A stretch of 64,000 bases of DNA from NCBI GenBank assembly GCA_034406715.1, contig CP137865.1, forward strand, positions 310,001 through 374,000, in the 5' to 3' direction. The DNA comes from Rhodotorula mucilaginosa. Taxonomy: Eukaryota; Basidiomycota; Microbotryomycetes; Sporidiobolales; Sporidiobolaceae. Made by a program: the position numbers and the translations under genes. This document shows positions 54,045 through 64,000 of the stretch, in pieces. Numbering within the stretch: the first letter of the stretch is position 1; each line of letters begins with the position of its first letter. Below the pieces are notes generated by a model. That model ran no database searches and was not told where the DNA came from. It saw only the letters and a list, made by a program, of their open reading frames with translations.

Positions 54045-55401
54045 ATGGCGACACCTGCCGTCCAGCCGGTCAAGATATCGTACAGCGCACTCGTCTCCAA
54101 AGACCCCGCTCTCTCGTCCGAAATCGAGCGCGCGTTCGACTCGTCTCCCGACGCTTTGGGCCTGCTGATCGTCTCCGACCTGCCGACCGAGTTCGCCGAC
54201 TTGCGCAAGAGGCTCTTACACCTCGCCGACAAGTTTGCGAGCTTGCCCGAACCGACGCGGGAACAGTATGCCCGACCGCCTGATTACAGCTTTGGGTGGT
54301 CGCATGGGAAGGAGGTCATGAATGGGAAACCGGACCTCCTCAAGGGGTCGTTTTACAACAACCCGAAGGAGGACGTGACGCCGGGATTGCACGAAGGGGA
54401 CGAGCCGATACACAATGTCTGGCCCAAGGAGAAGGAAGTTGAAGGGTTTGAAGGTGCGTCGCAGCCGTAACATGCTTTCGCTCAAATCCTCTCCGAGACG
54501 GCAAAAGCTGAAAACATGCTTTCTGTCGCACAGACGCCTTCAAGCAACTGTGCAAGCTGATGGTCGACATTGGCGAGCTGGTCGCGAGCGCATGCGACGC
54601 CTTTGTCGGCAAGACGGCCTCGTCGAAATCGGTCAACGAATTGATCAGCGAGAGCCACGCGTCCAAGGCGCGATTACTGCACTACGTGAGTATTCGAGCG
54701 TATCACAGGCTTTCCAGGCACATGGTTTCGGCCGTGACTCCTGGATGTTACGTACTTTGTCCCGCCTTCGCTCATGCAAGCCAAGTCGCCCGCAGTTCCC
54801 GAGGGAAGGGGAACCGTTCTCGCTGCCGCCAGCCGACTCGGTTCCGGACGAGCCGTACAAACCCGAAGACGTCGACGACTCTTGGTGCGGCACGCACATC
54901 GACCACTCGCTCCTGACCGTCCTGTGCCCGTCGATGTACCTCTTCCACCCCTCCTCCCCGAACAGCGATTCGTCGCCAGCCGCACCCCTCGACCCGCTCG
55001 TGATCCCCGCTCCGGCTCGCTCGACCGGCCTGTTTATCAAAACTCGCGGAGGACAGATCGTACAAGCTACGATCCCGGAAGACTGCGTCGCCCTCCAAAC
55101 GGGCGAGACCCTCGAACTCCTCACCTCGCGCCGCCTCGCGGCCACGCCTCACTTTGTCAACTCGACCGCGTCAACTCTGGGTCGTCGTGCCCTCGCCGCG
55201 ATCGAGGCTCAGAAAGTGGCGGACCCGGAGCGGTGGAGTGGCGTCGAGAACGGGACGGTCTCGCGCGAGACGCTGGCGGTGTTTTTGCAGCCGAATCACG
55301 ACGAGGTGGTGGCCGAGTCGGGCGAGACGTTCGGCCAGTTTACGGAACGGGTGTACAAGCGACACTATGCCCTGGATCAGCCGGAGAAAGCCGCTCCGTA
55401 G
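54045..55401 (+). CDS. 2-oxoglutarate/Fe(II) dioxygenase-like protein (IPNS-like fold)
   Basis: Three exons (54045-54453, 54534-54685, 54796-55401) give 388 residues. The N-terminal part resembles the DIOX_N region (ALGLLIVSDLPTEFADLRKR, YSFGWSHGKEVMNGKPDLLK, GSFYNNPKEDVTP). The iron site is H221-x-D223 in GTHIDHSLLTVL and H306 in LAATPHFV. After that the usual Arg for 2-oxoglutarate is not obvious; the ARRxALAAIE-like stretch is not the normal RxS. So cofactor use needs testing. Known fungal relatives are uncharacterised isopenicillin N synthase-like proteins; there is no penicillin-type cluster here and the neighbours are unrelated. Likely a soluble oxidoreductase with unknown substrate. 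Confidence 0.82.
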
Positions 55402-55756
55402 GATCCGCGGTCCGTTGCGGAACCCATTACCGATTTGCCACCCAGCCGTCGCCCCCTCGAATTGGTCCCGCGACCTGCAGAGGATTCGGACTCTCTTCGA
55501 CAGACGCGATATTGCTTGACTAGCCAGCCGAGAGAGAACCCTTTGCGCGACTATACGTTTCTGCCCTTGCACGAGATCTTCGAAGTACCTACAAAGTTCA
55601 GCCCAATAGCTGAGGGGAGGTGCAGATCTTGACACCAACGGCGCGTGGCCTTTGCGCGGATTTTTTCTCATCGCGCTCATCGCGCACGTGCAGCTGCCAG
55701 CACTTGCGCTCAACGACTCGTACGAGGACAACGAGAAGGTGCTGATTGAAAACTCG
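55402..55756. other. Upstream region of the FRQ homologue
   Basis: 355 bases. An open frame runs into the FRQ ATG from about 55652, so an earlier 5' exon or start cannot be excluded (a possible acceptor gtgcag lies before ctgccagcac). I did not see a clear light-response (GATC-paired) element. Confidence 0.4.
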
Positions 55757-58700
55757 ATGCTCCCTGGCGCGGACGCAGGCGTGCCTGCGTCGTCGACGAA
55801 TGGAGGAGCACCGGCACCCGCCCTGCCAGCACTCGCCCGGATCCGCCACGACCTGCACTGGCCGGACCAGCAGCGCAGGCACTCGAGACTCAAGCCCGAA
55901 CCGAGTCACGGTCGCCAGTCGAGCAGCGAAGGGAGCCAGACCGAGGCGAGGACACCGGTTCGTTGTCGTCTTCCTCCGAAGAGCGGAGCAGCCACCGGCT
56001 GCGCATCTCGACATCGCAGCTGACCTGGATCCTCGATCCGCGCTTGCTTGATCGGTATGTCTTGCACAGGGCTCGGCGCAGGCAGTCGTAGGCCCCTCGA
56101 GCTCTCAATCGCCGACTGGAGCAGCGTCACCGCGTCAGCAGCAGCACCACCCCGGATCCTCGACCATCGCTTCCGCAACTCGCCGCCTCGGCGCCCTAGG
56201 CATACCTATATCCTCATCTGAAGGCGGAGATGACGATGACGACGAGGACATGGACGCTGACGAGGCCGACGCCGATGGCATGAAACTCCGATTCGTACCC
56301 TCGGTCGTCATGTCGTCAGACTCGCTCGAAGGGAACCCGCCCGGTTCCCCGGCAGTGCCCATTGTCGAACCTCCCGCCGCAACTTACTCTCGGGGAGGAA
56401 GCACAAGGTCTCCAAGCTCACGGAGTGGCGAAGACCAAGAAGCCGGCGCTTTCGTCTCAGAAGAGAGTTTCCGCGATATTGTACGTCCAGATCGCGCTCG
56501 CTCGCCATACATCTCGTCTTTGTCTGACTCGCCACATTTCTTACAGGTCGACGAGCTCACCTTGCAAAGTCAGTCGAGGAGAATCAGCGTCTCGACAATG
56601 CCGATTCCGCCTTGCTGATCGTCCTTGCGCCTTGCTACGCAGATCAACGACTCAAGCAACGTTTAAAACGCTTCGAGTCTGCTCGAGTACCGAACAACTT
56701 ACGAAACGAGCGCCTTTTCGAGATTCGCTTCTTCGATGGCCTGCCCAAGTGCGTTCCCCTGCACTGACCGACAAAAGAATGGCTGACCGCTGACACTTGA
56801 GGGTTTGGCAGGCAACGACGACGCGAAATCGAGAGTTTCTTGACCGACTACGTCCAGACCTTCTCGAGTTCCGGCGATCACGGCAGCTCATCCTCGTCAC
56901 GAATCAACGTTACCGGCGGATCGAGCACCCAGGACCACACCGAGACGACGTCCTCGATCGGTGCCACTTTGCGGTCGCTTCGGAGTTCGGAGAAGGAACT
57001 GCTCGCCAAGGAGGCGATGGCCGCTGCGCTGCAAGGTGCGAGTGCCTCGGCGGGTCGAGCGGCCAGTGCCAGCGGCAGCGGGAGCGGTTCGGGCAGCGGT
57101 GCGGCGGCTCGCAAGACGCGGGATCGACGGACTGACTCGGTCGCGGCGATGGAACCGCTCGGGTCGGTTCCATCTCCAGCTGCCGCGCTGCCGGATCCTC
57201 CCCCGCTCCTCCGCCGACCTACCGATATTTTCCCGCCCGAGCGAGACGTCCTTGCTGCCCCTTCCTTCTCTGGTCCGGAGCCGAGGTCCCTCACCGGTAC
57301 CGGTAGTGGGATGCGAATCTCGGATCCGACGAGCAAGAAGCGACGACGAACACCGGTGGCGCCTACGGCACCTCCGAGTCCGGAGCGGACGTCTCGACTC
57401 CGACAGACGGCGAGCTTTGATGGCTCGCTCACAAGCGAGAGCGTCGCCGGTACGCCCGATCCGGACCGACTTGAAGGGCTTGTGGTCGAGATGCTCGAAC
57501 GGCTGTTCTACGAGTGTCTCCCCGTCGAAGGAACCGAGGAAGTCTCGCTCCCGCCTGCGAACCCTCTGCACAGCGATCCGCACCCTCTCCCGCCTCAATC
57601 GTCGACCAACACGCAGTACCTCCGGACGATGCTCTTTTCTGAGGAGACGCAGAAATCGGGCGGGTACTTGTACCTCAACTTGCTCGGCACGATGGCGGGT
57701 CTCCATCGCCTCAACGTCAGCGTCGGAACGGTCCGGCACGCGCTTCGGACCAAAAGTCATTTGATCGAAGTCAGTGCTGAAGGGAACAAGGTTAGGTGGA
57801 AAGGTCCGTTGTCGAAACCTCGACCAGAGCCGGACGACGTCGCTCGACCCGAGATTGAGATGGGCGACATGGAGGACAACAGTATCGAGGCGACGCGGAT
57901 GGAAGGGGTCGAGCAGGCAGAACGACGGCGCGATGTCCGCGAGCGACGGCAAGCTCCAACGGCGACGACGGCCGTCGCCGCTGCCGCCGCCGTCTCGAAA
58001 GAGGACGCGACTTCGACCCGCTCGAGTGGCGATCACCAGACTTCGATGTTTGACGATCGCCGCGGCGCCACGACCACCCACTCTGGCAGTGGGCAAGACC
58101 CGTCTCGCTCGAAGGGGTCGACGGCGCCGACTTCGTTGATGCCTTCTGGTTCGGGCGGCGGGTCGAAGAACGGCAGCAGTTCGATCAGCGCTTCACGGGG
58201 CTCGGGAGAAGCGCAAAAGACGAACGCGCATGGCGGCCCCGCGGGTGGTGGAACTTTACCAGCGTCCGCAAGTGCTCTCCGGCACACCGTCGAAGAGCTC
58301 TCCTCAGCGGGCGCACTCACTCCTGGAGAAGGCGTTGCGTCCGTTGATGTGCTCGGTTCCGTCGTCGAGGCTGCACCGCCCGTTCCGAAGCGTGTCCTCT
58401 ACACGCCGCTCTTTGTACGGCGCAACGACCCGGCGTCGGATGCCGAAAGTAAGGACGACGATGTCATGTCAGACAAATCGGGCGGATCTCTCGACGGACA
58501 AAAACGCCCGGCCAAGCGCCGCAAGGACTACGAGGGCGGTGTCGTCTTTTTCGCCAACGACCTATTCTATTCCGACTTGGCGGGCGACATTGCTGCTCGG
58601 ACGTCTCGGCTCAAAGAGGCGCTGCGGGACGACTCTCTGTCGTTCCAGGCTATCCTCGGCGACTCGTCCTCGGTCGAGGCTGAAGGGTCAAGTCGAACGG

Positions 58701-59527
58701 GCAGCGCCGGCGCCGGAACGTCGCACCTGTCACGCTCGCGCTCGAGCGCCTCGCCTGCTGTTGCGGATTCGTCCTCGGGGCTCTCTCTGTCGAAGCCGCT
58801 CGGCGTCCGTCTAGACGAAGGCAAGAGCTCGACGGGCGCTTCGGTCGATGCCATGTCGACCGCCTCTTCCGTCTCGCCCGGAGACGACTTTGACGTCGAC
58901 TTTACCAGCTGGGACGCCATCGACCAGCTCGACATCGCTCCCTCGTCTGCCAACCCGCATTGGCCGACTAGCGAACACGACATCTTCCGCATCACACCCA
59001 AGCCTTCTCTGAAGGTGTCTGCGATGCACAAGGTGATCGCCGCCGACCACTTCACCATGCACGTCAAGCTCCTCTACCCTCGCCGCGAACCTACCTCCTC
59101 CTCTCGCGTCCGCGCTCCTCTCCCGAAGCGCGCGCGGCCGGTCCACGCACCTGTCATCCCCGCCTCGTTCGCATCGCAGCAGTCCGCAGCATTCACCGCA
59201 CCGCATTGGCCTATACACCTCGTCACGCATACCCTAAACCACCACCCGTCTGTACGCGTCCGCTTCCCGCGTCTTCGCCTGCGCGAATCGTCCATCTCGG
59301 ACACGGACGGCGACTTTCGCTCGGCCGGCGCTACGGGCAGCGCGTCGCCGACCTCGTCGCAACTGCGTCGACTGCCACCTGTGCCGGGCGTTGACTACCT
59401 CATGTCGCTCTCGCTTCCGCTCAACGCTTGGGCTCCCGAAACACGCCGCCCGAGCGAGAGTGACGAGCGCGCGACCGACCTCCGATCTCGCACTGGCACT
59501 TGCAGTTCTCTCATTGTCGTCGACTGA
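55757..59527 (+). CDS. frq: FREQUENCY (FRQ) circadian-clock protein homologue
   Basis: Five exons (55757-55957, 56070-56480, 56547-56568, 56643-56748, 56812-59527) give 1151 residues. Blocks shared with Neurospora FRQ, in order: acidic patch at about 118-140; the coiled coil SFRDIVDELTLQNQRLKQRL (about 200-220) then RLFEIRFFDGLPKQRRREIE; LEGLVVEMLERLFYECLPV (about 466); YLYLNLLGTMAGLHRLNVS to NKVRWKG (about 532-565); VLYTPLFVRRND (about 776); GGVVFFANDLFYSDLAGD (about 822); and ADHFTMHVKLLY (about 988). FRQ is the negative arm of the fungal clock: it binds FRH and casein kinase 1 and inhibits the White Collar complex. Long Ser-rich disordered stretches allow heavy phosphorylation. The C-terminus is shorter and less acidic than in Neurospora. 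The 5' end is the least certain part. Confidence 0.93.
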
Positions 59528-59860
59528 ACCGTTCATAGGCCGGCACTCTGTACCCTACGCCTTCTTACCCACCCGGACTCGCCACTTTTTCTTCCTCTCG
59601 CCTTCCGGATTCACGACGGATGTATGTCGCTCTCGAAACAAGTCAATCCTGGGTTGTCAGCAAATATCCTCTCGTGTACACGATACTGTATCAGTATCAA
59701 TCTCCCTCATCCAGCATGCATTGGAGACCCTTTATTCGTCGCAGTTCAAGTTGGACAGATGTTCACAGCCAGAACGTCTATTTTTTTCAGGGGAAAAGAA
59801 ACGGCACGGACGGTAGAGAAGTCTATGAACGGGAACAGGGTTGCGGACGGTCCGAAGAGC
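59528..59860. other. Convergent 3' intergenic region
   Basis: 333 bases between the stops of frq (+) and the monooxygenase (-). It is AT-richer, as 3' UTRs are. No gene is supported. Confidence 0.5.
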
Positions 59861-62007
59861 CTAGTTGCGGCGGTGCGCCGACGGATGGAGTTGCTCGGTA
59901 AAGTTGTCGACGGCCTTTTCGACGCGCTTGACAGTGTCCGCCGACATGTTGTAGGGCATGCCGGGACGGACGCCCCAACCAAAGAGCACGAATGGCAGCC
60001 TGTATTGGCGGCAGATGTAAGCAAAAGAGGCCACGGATCGTGAAACCGAATGCATCGAGAGAAGGAAGGGTGGCATGACGTACCACGGAAGGCGACGCGG
60101 GTTGAAGATGTGGAAGAGGATGACCCAGATACAGAGCTCGGTGTACGAGAAGAACGCCAAACCCGAGCTCCCTTCTCCCCAGGCGCCCTTCTTGACCCAA
60201 TTGACGGCGTCACACCAGGCTGCAGGCATGAAAGTCAGTGATTTCCCCCCCTCTCGCGATCCCAGAAGCAGTGATAGACACTCACTCTTCATGGCAAAGG
60301 GCACGGGGCGGGTCGACTCGTCGAGGAGGAAGACCATGAGGATGCGAGCGTAGATGCCGATATGCCAGTTTCCGACCGTTCCGATCGCGTCTTGGTAGCT
60401 CGCGTTCGTCATCAAGATGGACCAGTCCTCGACCGAAAAGTTCTGCAAGTAGAGCGACGGGGGACTGTAGTCGTGGTCCTTGTCCTTCGGGAATAGGTCC
60501 TTGGGCAGGAAGTCGATCGAGGGACGCTTGTAGCCGGTGGCGATGATGATGACATCGGCGGAGAGCATCGTCTCGTCGCCGTCGTCGCCACTCTTGGTCC
60601 CGCGCTTGCGTTCGATGAACTGGACGCCCTGGCGCGTGATCTTTTTCGTGTCGCCGCGCTTGTACGAGATCTTGCCCTGGCGGATGTGCTGCAGAAACTC
60701 GTCGTTGACGATCGGCGTACTGTGGTGCTCGAGGCTCAGTACATGATTCTTACAGCACTGGTACAGTGAGGGACTGACCCTTCGTAGATTCCCTTTTTGA
60801 CAGGAGACAGGTCCTCGAGGTCGCGGTAGTGGAATTTGCGGATGAACCACTCGGGAACAAAGCTGAGCGGCTGTTCGGGGAAAGGATAGTTAGCGTAAGC
60901 TCTCCTATACAAGAAGCACTCGAGTTCGTCCGCGACAGCTGTTGTGGATCTCCGAACATGGCGTTCCGAACGAGAGCTCACCATTTCACGTCCGAAGGGC
61001 TGCAGCGCCAGCGCGATATCGAACGCCGTGTTTCTCGGGATGATCCACTTGTCACTGCGCGCGAGCACGTCGATCGACTTTGCACCTTTGCTGACGGCGA
61101 GCTCTGCCGATTCGACGCCCGACGCGCCGCTGCCGATAATGACGACTTTTTTGCCCTCGAGTTGGGCTTCGTCGAGCTGACTCGAGTGGATGACTTGCCC
61201 GGCAAAGTCGTCCTGACCTTCGATGTCGATCATTTTGGGAGCGCCGCAGGTGCCGAGGGCACACACGACGGCGTCAAAGATGCCTTCCTTGCCGTCGTTG
61301 ATGATCCAGCGACCGTGTCCGCGCTTGCGAGGGTCGGTCGACGAGTCGGGGTCGCGCTGGACTTTTGTAACGCGGTACCCGAACCGAGTCCGTTTCTGGA
61401 GTTCATACTTTTCCCACACGCGTTTGATCTGCTCGATGATCTCGTCGCGCTTGGGGAACCCGTCCTTCCAGGTGATGCTCGGGTGGAAGCGGTACAGGAT
61501 CGAGTTGAGCTGCAACTGCGACGTCGAGTTTTCGCGAGCCCAGACGCCGCCGACATGTTCCTCAGCCTCGAAGAGGGTGACTTCGAAGCCGTGGTCGATA
61601 AAGTTGGCAGCGCTGGCGACACCGGTCAAGCCCGCGCCGATGACGGCGATGTGACCGTGCGGCTTGGGGTTCAAGTGTGGACCGCCGGGCTATAGAGACA
61701 GGCCGTGGGTCAGCTCCGATGCTACCCGATGTGCGCGCGTGTGCAGACTCACGGTGACGAAGAGGAGGTGGAGGATCTTTTGGTAGAGGACATAGAACGT
61801 GTAGACGACGAGCGCAAAGGGCGGGTAAAGGACGCGCTCGGCGAGGTCATACAGCGACGTGGCAGTCAAGAGTCCCGTGCGCGCAGCTTTGGCCTTGGCA
61901 GAGCGGCGGGACGAGGGACGACGGCGGGCGGTGCGAGAAGACGGCGACGACATGTTGGACGAGTCGACGGCCGTGTCTTCCGAGGCGTAGCCAGGCGAGT
62001 CGGTCAT
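59861..62007 (-). CDS. Flavin-containing monooxygenase-like enzyme, membrane anchored
   Basis: A multi-exon gene encoding roughly 630 residues. The N-terminus is Ser/Arg-rich and followed by a hydrophobic helix (LYPPFALVVYTFYVLYQKIL), a likely ER anchor. The FAD site is VIGAGLTGVASAANF; then come HVGGVWARENSTSQLQLNS and FHPSITWKDGFPKRDE, a second dinucleotide site VVIIGSGASGVESAELAVSK, and the late FMO ATGYKRPSIDFLP motif. The C-terminal part has hydrophobic segments (FSYTELCIWVILFHIFNPRR) that may also touch the membrane. Such enzymes oxygenate N, S or ketone groups with NADPH; Baeyer-Villiger or N-hydroxylating relatives are possible. It ends ...HPSAHRRN. Substrate unknown. The start is MTDSPGYASED. 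Confidence 0.88.
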
Positions 62008-62515
62008 TTCGTAGGCGATCACACTCGCTGACCCTCGACAGGTGAGCGGTGAGAGAGAGAGAGAAAGAAGTCGAGCGAGGATGACGCGAGCTCGACCGAA
62101 CTCGCGCTGACACGTGAAAGTCGCCAACACTTTCTCCGTCCGCAGCCCCGAACTTCGCCTGCAGTGCACTACTCGTCATGAAGTGTCTGTAGGAATCGGA
62201 TTGCAAGAGTTGCGAAGGCGGATATGTTCAAGGGTGCCGGCGAGCGAGGCAAAACCGCTAACGGTATCGCCTCTTGCTTGAGCGAGTGGAAATATGAAGA
62301 CAGTGGTATAGACATGCAGGAGGGTAGCAAGAGAAGGCGCAGCAAGGCCGCCCAGAGAGGGACAGAGGAAGCGACAAGGAAAAGCTGCAGTAGATGTGGC
62401 GAAAACAAGGGAATGTACGAAAGAGAGGAGCATGACCGATGCGAGGGGGTCTTTGGGAAGGTGATGTACCTCCTGGTGCTGAATGGCGAGGTCGCGCAGA
62501 GGCAGCACGCGCCGC
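62008..62515. other. Intergenic / 3' region of the rhomboid gene
   Basis: About 0.5 kb between the monooxygenase start and the proposed rhomboid stop, both on the minus strand. An unspliced reading of the rhomboid gene would stay open through this region to about 62169, but its sequence there looks non-coding. Confidence 0.4.
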
Positions 62516-64000
62516 TCAGAGGAGGGGCAAGACGAACGTCGAGACGAGGACCGTAAAGAGCGACGGGAATGCTGACGACGAAGTCGAGTACGTCGACAGC
62601 CCGGTGCCCTTGCAGTGCTGTGAGCGGACGCCGCCAATGCATCAGTATTCCTCCTGAGAGCCTGAATCGTCCGGGAGGATCTCCGAGTATGTATAGCCAA
62701 CGCTGCCGTCCACTCACGTTGTTCGCAGCGGTCGGCCAGCACGACAAGTACCGACACCACGAGCACGCCGTCGCCGGATCGCTCGTGTAAAAGTTGCGCA
62801 CAAGCACGACGTAAAACACGATGATGAGCGGGAGGACGAGGATCCGCAAGCCGACAAAGACGAGTTTGTGCGTCCGGGAGGGGTGGATGATCGGGAAGAG
62901 GAGGAGCGAGACCAACAAGCCCATGGCGAAGCCGCCGAGGTGCGAGAAGTTGTCAATGCCTGGGGTGCGGGAGAAGAACATCGTTAGACAAGAGTGACCT
63001 GCGGTTGAAAGATGAGCGGGAGGTTGCGGAACGAACCTGGAACCCAGCCGAGGCCAAAGCCGATAATGACCTCGACGATGAGCATGAGAAGCTTGCGCTT
63101 TGGTCGGTATTCGATTTTCCAGTGCGCGACGAGGTCACTGTGCAGATCGACCAGCTGGCGTATATCAGTGCGGGGTAGAAAACTCCTAGCGCGCGGCTGA
63201 CAAAGCCTGTCTGGATGAAGGACACGCACACAAGGAGGGCCGCCTGCGTCCCAAAGATCGCTCCCGAAGCGCCCACCGACGGTTGTCCAACCAACGCAAA
63301 GTTCGCCCCGAGGACAAAGCCCGCGATCCCCGCCGCCAAGTGGAGGACGAGGAACTTTGGCGTCCCCATCATCTTTTCGACGAGTGCCGAACTCGTGCAC
63401 TGCGCGAGCATGTTGAACAAGAGGTGGACGACTCCGGCGTGGAGAAAGATGGGGACAAAGAAGCGGAAGGATTGGTCCGGACCGCCAGGGCCGTCTGTTT
63501 GGCTGTTGAACCCGCCGAATCCGCACACGTCCGACATCGAACCTGTTGGGGCGTCGTTCGGTCAGGTCAAATGTTCCAGCTATGCCAAGCCGTAGAAAAG
63601 ACTCGACATACACGTGGTCAGCGAAGTCGAGACGGTGTCCGAGTTGGTCGCGTTCGGACAAGTCCAGGCGATGTTGGTGACCTGATGCGGAGAGCAGAAT
63701 TCGCGTCAGCTCGAAGTCTCAGCCTCCGTCTCGGTCAGACTTACATCTGGTATATACTTCATGCAACCGGCGAACCGGGCTCCCTGATTGATCAAGACTT
63801 CGGCAGAAGGCCCTGCGGTAGCGAGATGGCAATGTCAATCAACGCGGGTGCGGCTGAGCTGCGACTGCTAGCCGGGAGGGCGGGGCGGAGGACATCCCGC
63901 GACCCTCCAGGCATAGCCTCGAGCAGACGTAGCACTCACCGATCATGACATTGAAAGACGGCTTGGTCTGGATCGCCGAACCGGTAATCGACTTCATCTT
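62516..64000 (-). CDS. Rhomboid-family intramembrane serine protease (5' end outside window)
   Basis: The gene runs off the right edge. Visible exons in order: KMKSITGSAIQTKPSFNVMI, GPSAEVLINQGARFAGCMKY, VTNIAWTCPNATNSDTVSTS, GSMSDV-type CSMSDVCGFGGFNSQTDGPG, then the rhomboid core FRFFVPIFLHAGVVHLLFNM (the H-x-x-x-N helix), the catalytic GASGAIFG with Ser, and the catalytic His in GIDNFSHLGGFAMGLL. Later helices include LRILVLPLIIVFYVVLV and LFTVLVSTFVLPLL before a stop at 62516. Two Cys pairs in the loop before the core are as in the eukaryotic secretory-pathway rhomboids. The extracellular Gly-rich loop GFNSQTDGPGGPDQ is typical. The last exon is the least certain. Confidence 0.88.

Noticed and set aside
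56897-58096. Open frame of about 400 codons antisense to frq
   Set aside because: Neurospora frq does have an antisense transcript, but it is non-coding; this frame has Arg-rich shadow composition and no domain. An antisense RNA cannot be judged from sequence alone.
54045-59527. Dioxygenase and clock genes as a functional cluster
   Set aside because: The genes are adjacent but there is no shared pathway evidence, and the surrounding genes are housekeeping.
62169-62515. Read-through C-terminal extension of the rhomboid protein
   Set aside because: The frame remains open if the last intron is ignored, but the translation beyond the AANN junction looks like non-coding sequence; a short spliced exon with a hydrophobic helix fits better.

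Overview
The window looks like nuclear DNA of a basidiomycete yeast, most likely a red-yeast relative in Pucciniomycotina/Microbotryomycetes (Rhodotorula-Rhodosporidium type). The reasons are the GC-rich sequence, compact genes cut by many short introns of about 50-110 bases with a CTGAC-type branch site, donors that are often GTGCGT or GTACGT as well as GTGAGT, and a gene set that is plainly fungal. The species call is inference; no rRNA or ITS sequence is present. I see no convincing tRNA, rRNA, CRISPR array, transposon or virus-derived element.

Twenty-nine protein genes are supported. From left to right: a 5'-truncated SWIB-domain protein; a His-rich protein with HGT repeats; a BAG-domain co-chaperone; a conserved unknown; a SprT/GCNA-like DNA-protein-crosslink protease; the Na+/phosphate symporter PHO89; an acidic, disordered unknown; a RAD51D-like recombinase paralogue; the PPIL3 cyclophilin; a long Ser-rich unknown; a tandem pair of multi-pass membrane proteins; the outer-membrane fusion factor UGO1; a small secreted orphan; the nucleoporin SEH1; a PRELI/UPS lipid-transfer protein; a Ras-family GTPase; complex I 30-kDa subunit; GWT1; mitoribosomal mL43; an unknown coiled-coil protein; a tandem pair of RTA1-family membrane proteins; RRP7; indoleamine 2,3-dioxygenase; a 2-oxoglutarate/Fe(II) dioxygenase-like enzyme; a FREQUENCY (FRQ) circadian-clock homologue; a flavin monooxygenase; and a rhomboid protease truncated at the right edge.

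The gene order is mostly housekeeping and shows no biosynthetic cluster or operon-like logic. Several pairs share short divergent promoters: PPIL3 with the Ser-rich gene, complex I 30 kDa with GWT1 (126 bases), mL43 with its neighbour, and RRP7 with IDO. Two local duplications have produced tandem paralogues, the multi-pass membrane pair near 25-28.6 kb and the RTA1 pair near 45.6-49.3 kb.

The most notable item is the FRQ homologue at 55.8-59.5 kb. It keeps the coiled coil and several conserved blocks of Neurospora FRQ although the surroundings are those of a basidiomycete yeast. Also worth attention are an Arg in place of the Walker A Lys in the RAD51D-like protein, two genes whose first coding exon is only the ATG, and a 163-codon cyclophilin gene carrying ten introns.

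Exon borders were set by hand from GT/AG sites, branch-like CTGAC motifs and reading-frame continuity. Where I give protein lengths the exons sum to whole codons, but none is confirmed by transcripts.
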